Shown piece by piece: positions 39,150 through 53,800 of a stretch of 64,000 nucleotides of DNA (position 1 is its first letter; every line of letters starts with the position of its first letter). The notes beneath the pieces are model-generated. The model was not told the DNA's origin. It did not search any database and worked only from the letters and a program-made list of their open reading frames with translations. This DNA is from Setophaga petechia (Eukaryota; Chordata; Aves; Passeriformes; Parulidae), in the NCBI GenBank assembly GCA_024362935.1, contig JANCRA010000014.1:10781258-10845257 (forward strand), read 5' to 3'. A program made the translations under genes and the position numbers.

Positions 39150-39272
39150 TCCAGGGAAGTAATGGAATCACCATCCCTGTAGGTATTGAAAAGCTCTGTG
39201 GAACTTACTGACATGGCTTAGTGGTGGGCTTGGCAGTACTGGGGATACTGGTGGACTCAATCCTAAAAGTGT
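39150..39272 (+). mobile_element. CR1 LINE 3' fragment, sense strand
   Basis: The text 'gtaatggaatcaccatccct' then 'gtaggtattgaaaagctctg', 'gacatggcttagtggtgggc', 'ttggcagtactggggatact', 'ggtggactcaatcctaaaa' follows the CR1 variant whose 3' region reads 'ggaatcaccatccctggagg ... gacatggtttagtggt ... ttggcagtgctgg ... ggactcgatgatctt'. The closing tail repeat is lost or diverged. The subfamily differs from the 1.4 and 55.9 kb copies, which carry other versions of this region. Confidence 0.85.
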
Positions 39273-41663
39273 TTCCCTCTCCAAATAAGTCCATGACCCT
39301 TTGATTACCTCAGGCAATACTGCTGTTTGACAAGCTATTTGTTCTTCATCCTAACACCCACATTAGCTTGCTTGGGTCACCTTTCTTTGCAGTGTTCCCC
39401 TTTGTTCAGGAAGGTGAAGAGGGGAGGAAGGCTGTGGCCAGCAGGTACACGAGCCCTCAGCACCTGCAGAGCTGTGGAGGTTCCTGGGATGCTTCTGGAT
39501 AACACTAAGGTCTGCATTAATGTGCAACCTGCCACACATGTCCCTTAGCGAGAAAAAATCCTCATTTTGGGTGAAAGATGCTGAACAGTAGTTGTGAATA
39601 CAGTGTTTGCCTTCACAGCTTTATCACAGTAAAAGCCACAGGCAGCTCCCTGAGCCACAATACCCAGGAGCTCCCACTTGCTTTGGAGTTCAGGCTCATA
39701 ATGCCACACCTGTGTAGGTGAGCTGATTTCTGGTAGGACTGAGGGTCCCAAACCAGCCTTTCACTTACAGGCATTAATAATGCCTCTCTTCCATTCTCAT
39801 AAAACCACCAGAAACTTATTCTGTTATTCAATTCATTTTGGTTTAAATCAGTCCCTGTCTGAGCACATAGCAGAATTGCAAACACACTTCTTTAGGAAAC
39901 CACGTGAAATGATTTATTCTTATGAAAAACCTCTACTCAGAAAGTTACAAAACTGAGATACCAAGCCCCAGCTTGGATCCAGCAAAGCACTTACACATTT
40001 TCCCAATTGAAAATCATGCAATTTAAATCTAAATATACCCTCAAGTGCACTAGTGGCTTGGGACTGAAAAGCTCAATGCCCAATCCAATTCTACTCAATG
40101 TCACACTGACTATTAAAATCAAACATGAGTTAAGAATGTGCATCCATTGCGGATAATTGCTGGAAGCTTATGGGAAACTATTGTACAGCCAAAGCATTTT
40201 AAATAACATTACCCTAGTTTTATTAGTGTAAAACAGAGAAAGCCCTGGTTTTCTCAGGTTTACCAGAAAGAGGCTGTGTGAACAGCAGAACTAATGAAGA
40301 CTAATTTCCCATAAATTCAAATTCTTGTCACCAAAATCCTGCCCCTATGCCCTCACCACAGCAGTTCTGCTGTTCCCTGGTGTTCAGTGTTTCCTCTAAC
40401 AGGACACAGCCCTTGCTGTGGCTGACTGAGCAGAGGGACAGTGATGGGCACTTCCTGCTGGTTCCTCCTCAGAAGGGACACTGCTGTCTGTCACTCTTGT
40501 TTTGCCTCATTCCCAACTTCACAAAACAATTTCAGAACTTCAGTCACTGAGACTTGTATTTTTACTTCATATTTGATTAAAGCTGGCCATAAATTCAACA
40601 GCCTTATGGACAAAGAGTTAAAAAGCATCAGAGTAAACAGAGCTCCCCAGCCAAGGGTACAAAGCCTTGTTCCTACAGACAGAGGAGTCCTGATGAAAAG
40701 TGTCCATGCCTAAATTTGATCCCTCTATTAATCACAGAACATATTCAATTATTTACTCCACCAAAGGCAAGACTTCATGCAAAACACCATATTAAACTCA
40801 GAAACATGGAGAAATGCTCCCACTTACCTTTCTGCTTTCAGGCATGTCCATCAGCTTCTTCCAGGCTCCTCGAGTTCCTCCCCATCACATTTCCAGCTCC
40901 CTTCTGTACCTTAGACTCAAGCTATTCTCCTGGGCAGCTGGGAAATAAATGAAGTTTTTGCACCTGTGCTCCCATTTCCTGTCATCTCAGACTAGTTCCA
41001 GCTGTGGATAATCATGACCACTGTAGTTTGGGCCTACAGAGGGGTGGCCTCTTGTGCATCAATGAATTGCAATTTTCCATAACAAAGAAATCTGTTCCTG
41101 TCTATTTGATGCCATTATTTTGATTCCCATCTAAGCCCAGCTTATATGATAACCACCGTCATGGCTTAGAAAAGGCAAATTCAGGACACGAGGAGACTAC
41201 TAAAGCAAAAAAATAACCCAAAATAACTTTATTGCAGACATTTCCCAGATATCACTTAATTTTATCTATAGAAGAAACTAATAAAGCATGTTCACCATTT
41301 GTAGAGCACATAATATGATTAACTGCTCCTTCCTACCTGGCACATCTCAGGTTTCCTGTAACAGCAATATTCAAATGCAAGTATTTAAGAGGAGAAATTG
41401 CTGTAGCAGCAAAAGATTATACACTGGCACACGGTTTGTGAGATGTCTATGTATTTTTTACTGCTGTTCATTTCACTTGTATCCCAAATTTTCAATTTTG
41501 ACCTTTAAATAAAAGACCTTACTCCTTGATGCTAGTACTTCTTATACAGCTCTATAACATACACCCCAGTAAATACACAGCATTTGAAATAGATATGAAG
41601 TATTTTATATCTCATTCCTCATGAAAACCCAGTAGTAGATGACTGCTAATTCGTCACAGCTGC

Positions 41664-41713
41664 TTCTGATTTGGGGCAGTTATTATCAGTTATTCTGATT
41701 TGGGGCAGTTATT
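41664..41713. repeat. Direct repeat, 21-bp copies at a 29-bp spacing
   Basis: The 21-base text 'ttctgatttggggcagttat' plus t occurs at 41664-41684 and exactly again at 41693-41713, separated by 'atcagtta'. It looks like a recent local duplication. No coding frame or known element is involved. Confidence 0.9.
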
Positions 41714-42999
41714 TGGATGCATGTAGCTCTTCATTTGTGTTTGAGGGGTTTTTTCTTTCTGACTTTTGCATTCTCTCTAAACTGCTGGCAAGGCCACTTG
41801 CTTGAGGAGGGTGGAACTGAAGTGCAGCCCTTCCTTTCAGAGTACATTATCCAATGATGGGCAGGCAAAATTACTTCACTGGGTGTTTGTCTGCCCTCCT
41901 AATGGACATGAGGTCTAAACCCCTTTCCCTGTATGACTTCCCTGTGCTTAAGTACCTGAGTTCCCTGGCTAGGGTTTGTCTGCTTTTTAGCCCTGGGCAT
42001 GGCACAAAGATTTATGTTGCTCTGCGTGACCATACCAGTCATCCATCACTATTAATTACAAAAAAATCTTTCTCCTTGTTTTTAAAAGCCCTTTGAATTA
42101 GCTTCCATTATGAAGCTGTATCACAGATGGTCAAATGTTGGTGAACAAGAAGGCAAACATTCTTGAAAACATCTCTGTGATCTATCTAGGCTGCTATGTC
42201 AGGGAGAAAGTCAAGGGATTTAGGTGACTAAAGATGACTTTCCTCAGCCAAATTTAGCTGAAAGTTACACAAGCAAGTTACCTCATCTCTGTCCAGAGTC
42301 AATGAGAAGAGATAGACTTCTTCAGTGACAGTTCATGCTAACATGAAATAAATACCAAAGGCAGGTGGAATGATTAATCCTCTGGAGATGCTTCTTGCTA
42401 TTCATTCATTATGGAAACCATCTCAGAATATGGAGCTAATCATAAAAAAAAAAAATCTTTGCTTAGATAAGATGAATGCTCATTTTCCCAGTGGTTCCAA
42501 AATTTCAACCTTGTATGTAAAAAAGGGGAAAAAAAAGATAAAAATATCTGAGGAGAATTTATAAATTTCTGAACACAGTTATGCCACTTTAAAAACAAAA
42601 GTATTATTTTCTTCTACTGAAGATGGGGAAATCGTACTAAGAGGAAACATGACAGATAGTTTTGTCTGCCAAAAAAGAAACAGCACAAGCTACCACCCTG
42701 CTTCATCTAGAGAATTTCCTTTAAAGTAGTTGTTTACACCAAGGTAAAAAGAAATTACTTTATTTCTTTTCATAATAAGAAACAAAAAAGGTATATTTAA
42801 ACTGTGCCAAGTCCTTCCTAATGAGGGATCTGTTTGTACATATTCTGCATCTTTCTAACTACCAAACCCATCCTATCTCTATGCACCCAGTGGGACCAAA
42901 CTCATCCCATATGCCAACAGCAGCCCTCTGCATGGCTCTTGCTAGCTGTCTGAGTGGGAAGGAGTTAAAATCCTAATTTTTCTATTGCATTTCACTTTA

Positions 43000-43240
43000 A
43001 AGATAACCCTCTTTTATTACAGCCTGGCTCAAACCCTTGCCTTGCACTGACACTGCTCAGCAGAGCGTTTGCTTTTCTCTTTACATCACATTTTAGCCAA
43101 TGCTGTGTTTTATAAGATAAAATGATAAATGGCCTGACTTAAATGACCGCAGGGTATCTACTTTCCTGCTACTCTATTTAAAAGGTTTCTGTGAACATTT
43201 TACACACCTTATTGTGTGACTGTGGCTGTCTAATAGCAAA
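43000..43240. promoter_or_regulatory. Candidate conserved noncoding element
   Basis: This repeat-free block includes 'ataagataaaatgataaatg' (paired GATA-type cores) and 'ctctatttaaaagg' (MEF2-like), and no extended open frame. It is proposed only as regulatory-looking sequence. No conservation evidence is available. Confidence 0.2.
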
Positions 43241-44608
43241 GGAAACAATAGCCTCTGATGTCCACAGAGGCAGGGCATACCACACAGGTGCCATGTTTTA
43301 CAACACCACTATATCTTGTCATTCAGAAGTGCTCCCTGAACAAATTGCCTGTCATATTTAAAGATAAAATCTGACAGTGCCAGAGCTGACAAGTAGTCCT
43401 CAACCCTGACATACAACACGGAGCTGAATTTTGCTAGATTCACTGTAGATGGATTTGTCTTTAGAGATTCACAGCAAAGCTAACTGCTGGCAGAGCAGCA
43501 AAAATTATTTCAAAACATTGCTAAGTGTCAGACTTTATTAAATGGTTGCTTTAAAAAATGGGGCAAAAGCTTCTGTGTTAGATTTAGAAAAGAGCTATAC
43601 AGAAATGTTTTTACATATTTTACTTCTCCATAAAATAATGATTTACAGTCTTTCTAAATAATAGAAAATCCTGCAGTACATTTCAGGATTGCTCCTTAGC
43701 ACTGGGATTTTCATTTACACTACAGGAACTTGTATTGCTTTATCTTTTGCCCCGTGAGGCTCTGAAAGGTACACAGAGTAAATGAGAATTAGGAAGGAGT
43801 GGCACAGTGTTCAGCAGTGCCCATCCACTGCTCAGGGGGTGACTGGGGGCAGTCAGAGGCTGCCCTGGGAAGCAAACACTGATGTTTGCCCCTGGCAACG
43901 CCCAGGGAACAGAGGATGGAGGCTACAGAACTACAACACAAGCGGCACTGGCAGATGGGCAGAGGCAGGGCAGGTACTCCACAGGTATGTTGAAATCCCA
44001 GCCTGAAACTACTTCCAGATCAGCCCCTTTTTGTTCTCTTTTGGGGTTCTGAGGGGTAAAGAGCCACATGCAGATTCAGTTGCTTATGCGGGTCTTTGTA
44101 ACCATTTCATACCTGTCCCTCCCTGGCCACAGAATACAAACTTTTGAATTTATAGCTGGAGAGTTTTCTGTTCCTCTTTATTAACCACTAACAAGGAATT
44201 ACATGTTTGCTCTCAAAGAGGAAAAAAAAGGCATAAAAGATTATCTGCAGTTCAATGTGCCACGTTGTGTCAAACCATCTCCCAAAGACAGCTTTGATGT
44301 TGAGGTGTCCTTTCACCCTGCTGCCAGCTGAGAGCTGAACTGATGCAAAGGGATGTGCCAGCAACAGGGCCTGGCTGCCCCTGCCCAGGCACCCCTCCAC
44401 TGCCCCACCACCCTGGTGCTGCCAGAACCACGAGCTGGAGCCAAATGAACTGAGAAAATAGCAGTGGGAGAACGGGCCAGGACACAGGTGTAGGTGAAGC
44501 CAGCAGGTGTCCCAGAGAGAGGTGGGGGCAGGCAGGACACCAGGGGAGCAGAGAGCTGAGTGCCACAATCACAGGAGAGCTGCCACAGTGAGCAGGGGCA
44601 GAAATCTC

Positions 44609-44805
44609 AAAATCACAGAATGGCTGCAGCTGGAAGAGACCTCAGAGGTGTTCCAACCCTGGGCAGGGGCACCTTCCCCTAGATCCCACCCAAACTGGCC
44701 TCCAACACTTCCAGGGCTGGGACATTCCCAGCTTCTCTGGGCAAAGTATTCCAGTCTCATCACTACCACTGAGTTATGCTCCTTCAAGGAAAGGTTCTCT
44801 CATCA
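44609..44805 (-). mobile_element. CR1 LINE 3'-end fragment, antisense
   Basis: The plus strand starts with the reverse-complemented CR1 tail and body 'aatcacagaatggctgcagc', then 'tggaagagacctcagaggtg', 'ttccaaccctgggcaggggc', 'caacacttccagggctggga' and 'cagcttctctgggcaaagta' followed by 'ttccagtctcatcactacc'. These are textbook avian CR1 3' phrases with few differences, so this is one of the better preserved copies. The element reads on the minus strand with its 3' end near 44609. Open frames on both strands across it are by-products of the repeat. Confidence 0.95.
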
Positions 44806-47800
44806 CTGGGTCAAGGCCAGCAGTGAGTGCAGGTACCTGTGAGAAAGCTGGGAAAGAGACCAGGAGGGTAAGAGGGAGAACTGTGCCCTCTCCCCCAGTG
44901 ATGACAGCAGGAAGGTGAGAGCAGGGGGCTGCAGCCACTTCTGAAGGGGTTCAGGTGCTGCCCTGCAACTTGAACTTCTGACAAGCCAGTGCTCATGCAG
45001 GACTCTGGGCCAGCAGGATCATGCAAGTGTCCAAAATGAATGATTGACATCAGTTAGGTCAGGATCAATGACTGGAGAGCCTACTGCTACATCTTGCATC
45101 TAAAACTGACATGTGCAGAAGGCTGTGGAATTACAAAATAGAAAATTAAGCAGTTAGAGACAGGCAAAATCTCAGCCAAACCCACCCCTCCAATTTATAT
45201 TTCAGCCACAGACCTGCCATGAAAATCAGGATCTGAGTTTAAGAATAATGGTTGAAAATGCCTTCCTGGGAATCATTAATCTGGGAATCAGAGGGGCAGA
45301 CAAACTCCCCCTGCTTTTGTTCAGATACACGAGTTCAGTGGTGGCTCTAATGCCCTCTAACTGCTGGGATCTCCCTTCCCTGCCACGGGATCACTGCCCA
45401 GCCATGGTGTCCTCCCTGTGCTTGTGACTCTGGGGCAGGTTTGCTGCCAGAGTGTGCACAGACCTGCACATTGTGGGGAAATAATATGTGTGAGCATGAG
45501 AGGGAGAAATCTCAGGTGTAGACACAACTCACTGCCTCCAATGAAATCACCCCTGCCCAGCCCTACCCCAGCCCCTCAGCTGAGACCTGTGCCAAGGGAC
45601 ACAGCAAAGAACCATCCAGGTATGGATGAATTCTGAATTCTAATTGCAGCTCTCACTTGATTTTGGCAGCCCCTTCTGAGTGCCTCCTTTACTGTACATC
45701 TCAGCTGGGTCCCTGGACTGCAACCCCAGGAGTGGCTCCTGTGTTTTTCATCTGTTGCATAAAAATATCTGCTGCTGTCACCAGCTGCCCTTAGTCCAAG
45801 AAGAAAATAACCCAGACTTTACTAGGGTGACCCACACAGGGATGCTTCTCACTGTCTGCAACAGAACAGCCACTTAGATGAGTTTCATTTTCTGTTTTAC
45901 AGAACTTTTCTATAGCATGGACATATCCACCAGTCATTACACTACAAAAATCTCCCCAAGTACTCCATCATCCTGTTTCCTACAAGGCATGACTTTGCCT
46001 TAGAAACAGTGTTAGCAAAAGATGTAATTGTCATTCTCCTGGGCTGCATCAAATCTTATTTAAGGATGGATCTCCTCTCAATTTCTCTTAGAGGCACTTT
46101 ACCCTAGAGAGAACCAATCCATTATTGGAAGGAGATGTTCTGACCCCATTAGCTGGGCAGATGTGTGTTTGAACTGCAGACCTCTGAGCATCCTCAATCC
46201 TGAGCTAGCTCAGGCAGTGCTGTGTGGAGGGGAGGCATCCTCAGAGATCCCTTTGCATCCTGCTCTGTACCAGGCAAGGGCTGGATGCACACTGCAATAG
46301 GCACCTGGGAGATCACTATGTCCAGCAGCTCATTGAAATGGGGGGATTTAAGGGTATGCAGATAAATATAAAATGCTGGGAAATGTAACTTTGGATCTCT
46401 GCTATGTCTTTTAAAAAAGCTTTGGAGAGAAATTCCTTATGATTTATAAACCTCATATTGGCAGGTACAAAAAAATCTGTGTTATATTGATTTTTTTTTT
46501 TTTTGAAAACTGCTCTGTTCCAAGCTTGCTTAGTGCATATTTGACTCTGGCCCCCTGAGAATACCTGAAAATGCATAATACAAGCATTTGCAACCTTTAA
46601 AAGTAGAAATGTCATAACTTAGTCTTAGTTAGTCAGTTGTGGCCCTGACTCTAATGAAAGTGCTGTTGTCCAATATGCTTTGCTCTTCATTGATTTTTCT
46701 TCTATCAGCTGGGAGTTCTGGTAAAAGAACAACAGATCTAATAATATCAGTAAAGCAAAGAAAGTAAGGAACAGTGAGCTCTTCAGTATATACAGGTCAA
46801 GCCATGATCAATTTCCAGATTTGAAATTTTATTTTTAAAATATATGTTTAATACAAGATCTTGTTCTAAGTCTATCAAAGCTTGTATAGTTTCAAGTTCC
46901 TGAATGACTGCTTTATCAAGTAGTCCAGACTTAGGCCCCAGAGGTTAAGCAATAGAGGAGAAACAAAAATAACTTATAAGTTTCTGCAGCTAGTTGAACC
47001 CAGCAACAGCTCCTTAAACCACTTTTACATTCCTACAGTTTGACATACCATAAAGCCACGAGATATGTTGAAAAGCTATGAACTTGCTAAGGAGGATTTC
47101 ACTTCCTCTTGTTCTTAGAGGCCATTAGGTTTATTAGATGTTAGCAAAATACTTGTAAACAGAAAATATGAAGCCTTATGAAAAGCACCCTTTATTTTCA
47201 CCCCTGTAATTAGCATGCAACTAGGAATAGGGTAACAGAAACCTAATTAATGAAGTGCTGTTAGTTCCAAAATCTTAGTGATAATTATGTAGCAAGTTTC
47301 ACACAGACCATGAAATGCCTGAAATGAAATGAAGCATAATTGTGCAAAGAAGGCATCATATAGATTAGATGAAAACTTGCACACATGTCTTTAGCAGATA
47401 AGCTGATTCAGTTACAAACACTAAAATCATACTCTGGGCCCACTGAAAAAGCAAGAATCCAGACTGATAGAAGCTTTCTTTACTTCTTTTTACCTACTTA
47501 CAAACTCAGTGTGATTCTTCTCGTTTGAGATGATGGTTCTTTTAATAAACACCTAACACTTTTAGAAACGTTTAGCAAAAACTCACTTTGAACAATGATT
47601 GTATGACCACAAAATACAGACACTGGCTGACAGACCAATTGCACATCTGCAACTTCAGCAATATAACTTGAGACATTTTAGATCAGAAATGAAGTCTCAC
47701 ACCAAATGAAAAGAACATCTTTCAGCTACAGCAGGGTGTGTAACCTTATGATTTTTGCACCATTGTCAGGGTAATGACTATAGGTAACAGGGTGCAAGAG

Positions 47801-50800
47801 ACTATGGTGAAAAGACAAAAAGTCTGTCTCCTCAAGGAGAATTTAATTCTCATGACAGATTTCCTATAGAAAGAATGGAATTAGGGTAAAATTCAAAATT
47901 CAACAAACACTGAATCCTGGTTAGTCTCTGCCTCAATTCAGACCAGTTGCTCCTGAATGGAGATGCTGGGAGAGCACCTGAACCCCCACAGAAGCTGTTG
48001 TTCTTGAGTCTCCTTGTGCTTGTGTCCCACCAGCAAAGGCCCTGATTATTGCATCTTCTTTCTTTCTGAAAAGTCACTACTGCCATGGGTTTTACCTATT
48101 TTTAGGAAAAGTTAAGGAAAAGAAAAGTATGCTATGAGAGTAAAAAAAGGGGGGAAAAGGAACAGCTCAAGGTACTCTAGATCCCAGGGACACTCATCTT
48201 GGTCTTTGTAGGCATGTCTAAGATATATCACAATGGATTGTAGGAAATGTTTCAGACTAACACTGGTTTTGCAAATGGGTCTCTACAGAGCTTTTACTTA
48301 AATCAATTAAATCTTTTCTAAAGCCAAGGAAAGAATGTCCTAGGCTAAGAAATCAAATTTCTCATCTCTTGGATGCCTTGCTAACTTTGAGCTGGAGTGT
48401 GTGTTAATAATGCTGTCAACTGTTTTACTTGGAGACTTCTTTCCACCCTGGCCAATTTTATTCAAGTTTCCATCACCTCTTGGCTGGAATCTACTAATGC
48501 AGAACAATTTGCACACACAGCCTTTGGCCTTAAGGGAACTCCAGGAATTGCAGAACACTGCAGAGCACCTCAGCCACGTGGCCATGGGCACATCAAATCA
48601 CTCTGCTGATCTCTACAGTACCAGTCCTTGCCTTGCTCTCCCCTCTAATCTGGGATAGCATGGACACAGCTTTCACTGGGAAAGAGACACCTAATGACTA
48701 TTCCTCTGACATAGTAGAACCTTTCACAAAACCTGATGTGGGCATAGATAAATCAGTGAAAAGAAATTCTTTAGAAACAATGGACACCCCAAACCTCACT
48801 ACCTCTCAGTCTATGTGCAAGACACATTTCTTTGACATGGCCTTGTTATAATGACTACACATGTTCTAAATTGCAAGCTCTACTGCAGCAAACCTGGAAC
48901 AAACAGTTTATACACTCAGACAGGCTGAGGGGTGGTGGTGGGCACTGAGCTCCTACCACTCACATAATGTAACAGTTTGTGTCAGACATGGGAAGTGTAA
49001 GGCTGCTCTGCCAGAAGAGTGTGTTCTAAACCTAGCAGAGCCATATTTTTTTCTGAAGGAAACACTATTACAGAGAGTAGAAGTCAGTTAGACTCATTTA
49101 TGATATGAGTCTTACCAAAGGCACAGAAATTATTCTGCCTTCCTTACTAGAAGATTTGCAATATAACCAGTATTTAATTCTATGAGTTCAAGAATAAAAA
49201 CAAACCTTCCACCTTCTATTTTAGCTATTTACCACTATTAACTTGCCAGCACAGGCAGATGAGGATAACTATGCACTTGGAGTTTACACATGGTCCAGGC
49301 TGTGAGCAATGTGGCACTGAGTAGACTCAGCATCTTTGAGTGTGCTGCTTTGATGAAGTCTGTCTCTCACTATTAGACATATAGAGAGCTTACAGAAACC
49401 AATTTTGTCACCTGTGCACCTGAACTTCCATGCACTGCAACTATGAGGTAGTGAAAACAAGAACTAACACCTTCTGAAAGGGAAATGACACACATACAGA
49501 TTCTTTAAGCAGTTTGTTTGATAAATGTCAGTGAATTAGTAAATGCATAACACAAACTTACATATCACTGTATATCTTGCAGAGTTCTATAAATAGGTAT
49601 TAATAAAAAGTAGCAGTACCAAATGAAAAAATAGTCAAAATAACTTAATGAACTGGTTTGAAAAGAAATGTACTTCAGGAAATATCTGATACATAATTCT
49701 AAAATTTTCTCACTTAAATGTCACATCAGCCTAACAAAGAACAAAACTTGTTAATAACATTACTGTTAATATTAAGACAAAAGGGAAGGAAGGGACATCA
49801 GTCAACAGAAGAGAAAGAACAGCAATAAAAGAATAGTGGAATTCTTTGATGTTGGATAATAATTTATTGGGATGTTCCTCAAAATAGCTGGTAACACAGT
49901 CTCTCAGTAAAGTACTACCAGACTACCAAATAAGTACCAGACCAAAGTGCTAACAGGTGCATAACCAGCATTCCAGTTTGCTTCAGCAACTCACCTTCAC
50001 CTTGGTAAAAACAGCACAAACAAGGTATTTTCTTAAGAGAGTTTCCTAATACAGCAGCTGTAGCACCTTGTGGGACACGCAGTGGAAATACTGTAAATAG
50101 ATCCAGAAGAGTGGGGATAGTATCAGATTGTATGACATTATACACTGCATATTCTCCATGGAATCACTTAATTCCAATAAAATCTGTCTGTCCCACTGAG
50201 AGCTCAGGGACTTGGAACGTAACTAAAAAATTGACTGGAAAGTTTTAGTCAAACCTTAGGAGGTCTGAAAGGTCTCTATTATATGAGATGTATCATTGTA
50301 TGTAATGCAATTAAATATTGTGCTAAATATGACATGAATAGGACAGATTCCAGCTCAACTTTCAGATATAACTTTGGAGGACAACAAGTTCTATGAGAGC
50401 ATCTTTCCTCTGTAAGCTGAGCTGATTTCTGGCAGTGACAGAGATATGCCAGTGACAGAGGGTTACATAACACTCATTCCAGGGCTGGCACTCAGATCCC
50501 AGCTGCACTTTTGACCTCTGCCTCAGTTTCTCTGTGTAAAGCATCCTGATATTTTAAGATAAAGAGCCACTTTTACAATAACAGTACAATTAGATAAATC
50601 AGTGAAGCTGTTGAGGAAAGGGACCCTGGAAAATTTCTTCGTATTTCATGTTACACCTTGAGGGTTACAATGGACTAGGAAAAGCTAAAAACTTGTGACA
50701 ATAAAGAGGTGATTTCATTGCATTTGTTTTTTCCTTTTTTTATGTAGACATTCATCTTCCACAACAAACAAAGCTTCTCAAGACATACTGGAGAGCAAAA

Positions 50801-53800
50801 TGCTCAAGTCATACATGCTTAGTTTCAAAGTTATGTTGCTGTTCCAAGAGAGAAATCAATGTATACTATATTAAAAGCAATCATCACAGTCCTTCAAATG
50901 ATTGGAGAGCTTAACTTTGAATGCAATTCAACCTAATAGAGGCTTTAATGGCTTTTGACAGATTGTTCCACTGATCAAGGGACATGTATGAAAATAACTG
51001 CCTACCAAGCCCTGATTTGATTTTAAGAAAAGAAAACTGAAGGTTAATGGTAAACAGAAGTTGATTGTTCACATTTTCACTGAAATAGCTCTATCTGACC
51101 TGTTCTTAGAAGCAGTGAAATAAAGGATAATGGGAATCTTATACACCTGACTTTTTACTTTAGCCTGTAATCAAGGGGACTAATCAGACCAAGATGTGTT
51201 GGCATGAAAGCAAGTATTTGACGATAGGGAGGGGGAGGAGAACAACTTTTGTGACCAAATTCTTGATCATCATGGACAAGCCCTGTAAAACCAGTGGAGA
51301 TTTAGAGGATGTAAACCAAAGCATAATACATCCTTTTGGATTATGAATGTTATCTCCTAAGCAACAAGAAGAGAAACAGGAGTTCCCAGTATATGCGAAG
51401 TGCTCATGCCTAAATATCAGTATTTTAATGTGCTAATTTTATTGGTTATTTCTTGGCTTTTATTTTACATGTTATTCAGCCAGCTCTGTAGCCTATGTAC
51501 AGTGTTTTTGTAATTGTATAAATTATCTTCTCTTGTTCAATGAATGCCCTCAGGCTAAGGTGAAGAGGACAGATGAATGTAAATGAAGGTGCAAGCCCAG
51601 CCACACTGAAGGTGAAGAGTCAGTTTGGACAGGACAGAGAGCAGAGGTTCTGTTCAGGATTGCCTCTGCCTGCACAGCTGGGGTGACCCAGGACAGGGCA
51701 GGATGGGAGTCCTACAGAACAATGAATGCTGGTGGTTTGGCCAGAGTCCATCACTCCCTAGCAGCTCCCACCCTCTAAAGGCAGATTATTGCAGTCCTGA
51801 AATTTTCATTCTTATGGGAAGTGTAGTGGCTGTCTGTTTTTGATGAGGAACCTCAAGCAAACAGAATTCTTCTTGTCTGGCCCTTCCCTGTGTCAGATCA
51901 CTGTCTTGGTGGGACAGGACAGAAGATGAGCTGCAGCACCTTGAATCTCAAATGAGAAGCAGAATGTTTGGAGGTACTCGGTCTGTGCAGCTGTAGCAGG
52001 ACAGAGGTGGAGGCTGAAGCTGGAGTTTCATCCCTGTTGCTACAGTGGAACAACCATTCTTCCCAGCTCTGTAATCCTGGTGTGAGCTGAGAGTGGTCAG
52101 ATCCCAGCAGAAAGCTGAGGACTGGCTGTCAGGGGCAGGGAGGGGTTTAGGGAGCCAACATTAACTTTGCACCAGGTGGTAACAATTAAGGGAGAGATCC
52201 TGACCTGCACTGTACGAGTTTGAGCTCAATGACTCCCATATGAGTCCAGTTAATGAAGTTGTGGCCTTGAAAAATCACATCCCTGGGGTCTCCTGTGCAT
52301 CCCACCTTGTCTCTCTGCCCCTGCTCTCAGCCCAGCTTAGACAGAAGCCTAAGCCTGGCCTGGTTCAATATCCAACACCCCAAACTCCACTCCATGGCAC
52401 AGGACTAATGGAACAGCACTCTTATAACTGAGAAAGGAGCAATGCCAGCTCCTTACACACTACAATATTTTAGTTGCCTTTCATGATGGATTTTAATCAT
52501 ATTTTTACTTCTATGCTGTGACATGAATGGAATCCCTGAATCTGCCCCCCTGCATTAAGTAGTCCAGCATGATTTTATATTGCATCTTGTACCACTACCA
52601 GTGAACCTAAAACCATATTCAGATGATAATAAGATAACTGATTTGGATATTTGTTATGGTGCACATTACCCATCCTGCACAGTTTTCAGTCAGTGATTAC
52701 TCATGGCATCCTTATTTACCCTCCAAACAATCAGAACCTGTTGTAAAGCTTAGAACATAAGTATTATGACTAAAAATCTATTGTATTGAGATTAATTTTA
52801 TTTATTTACATAACCTTTTCAACAGAAGAAAAGACCTATGGGATAAAATATTTTCATATACACGGATATGAGCAAAGCATTATAAAAACATCTCTAATTA
52901 CATTGCATAACACAGCAGTTTTCTATCAAATACTTAAAAACAGTCTGTATCTTTCATCCCCCAAATTACAGAAACAATAGAAGTTTTTCATTTTCTGCCA
53001 ACATTTCTTTCTATCAGTGTAAAACCAACTCTGTATCAGATTTATAAAAGAAAGCCCTTGCCTTGAGCATTTCATTTGTACTGGTTCCATGTTTAGTCAG
53101 TAGCTTTTGTAAAATTGATGAATATTGTCTAAAGGCAAGTGCAGACAGGCAAACAGATCTGTATCTTCTGCAATCCATTTAGCCTGACACACACGTGCAA
53201 GTGAACTATTTTACCTCAATTCAGTCCTGGCTGATGAAAAGTAAATGTAAGCAAAATCGTGAACTTCACCATTTTAAAAGAGCCACTGAATTTAATGTCA
53301 GAAGTTAATTTATGCTCTCACCTCTTCCTTGAAAAAAACTTGACCTTGGTCCTCATGCTTCTAAAGCATCCAGGCTTGGCAAACAATTGCTGTACATAGA
53401 ACATTAATTAGAGGCTGTGTCTTCCAGCTCTTTCAAAAAGGAAATGGATTATCTAATGCTGGAATATAAATGGATTGCTAAAGAATCATTGAAACAAGCT
53501 AAATTATAACGACTTGAATAAAATAAAGGAATCCTCAAAGTGTTTGTCAGCTTCTAACACATAATATAAACACAGCAATTATTTATAGTTAGTTGATCTC
53601 TCAGGTTTTTTTATATATATTTACCTTTAACTGTGTTCTCCTTTTGGGGTACCCTTTGGCATTACTCTGTGTTTCAAATAGTTCCACCACCTTACTCATG
53701 TTATTGCTATCAACTCCTGTGGGCTTTGGAGATATGAAATCTTCTCATACTTCTGCATTTCAACTGAAAACAATCAGGTTATACTGATTTAGATGATGCA

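Larger units (their letters stand above)
39273..44608. other. Noncoding stretch without a recognised gene
   Basis: No exon is supported. It holds a 29-bp-period duplication at 41.66-41.71 kb and a candidate regulatory block near 43.0-43.2 kb, both listed separately. The 43.8-44.6 kb part is moderately GC-rich and yields long minus-strand open frames in several registers at once, a composition effect. Confidence 0.5.
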
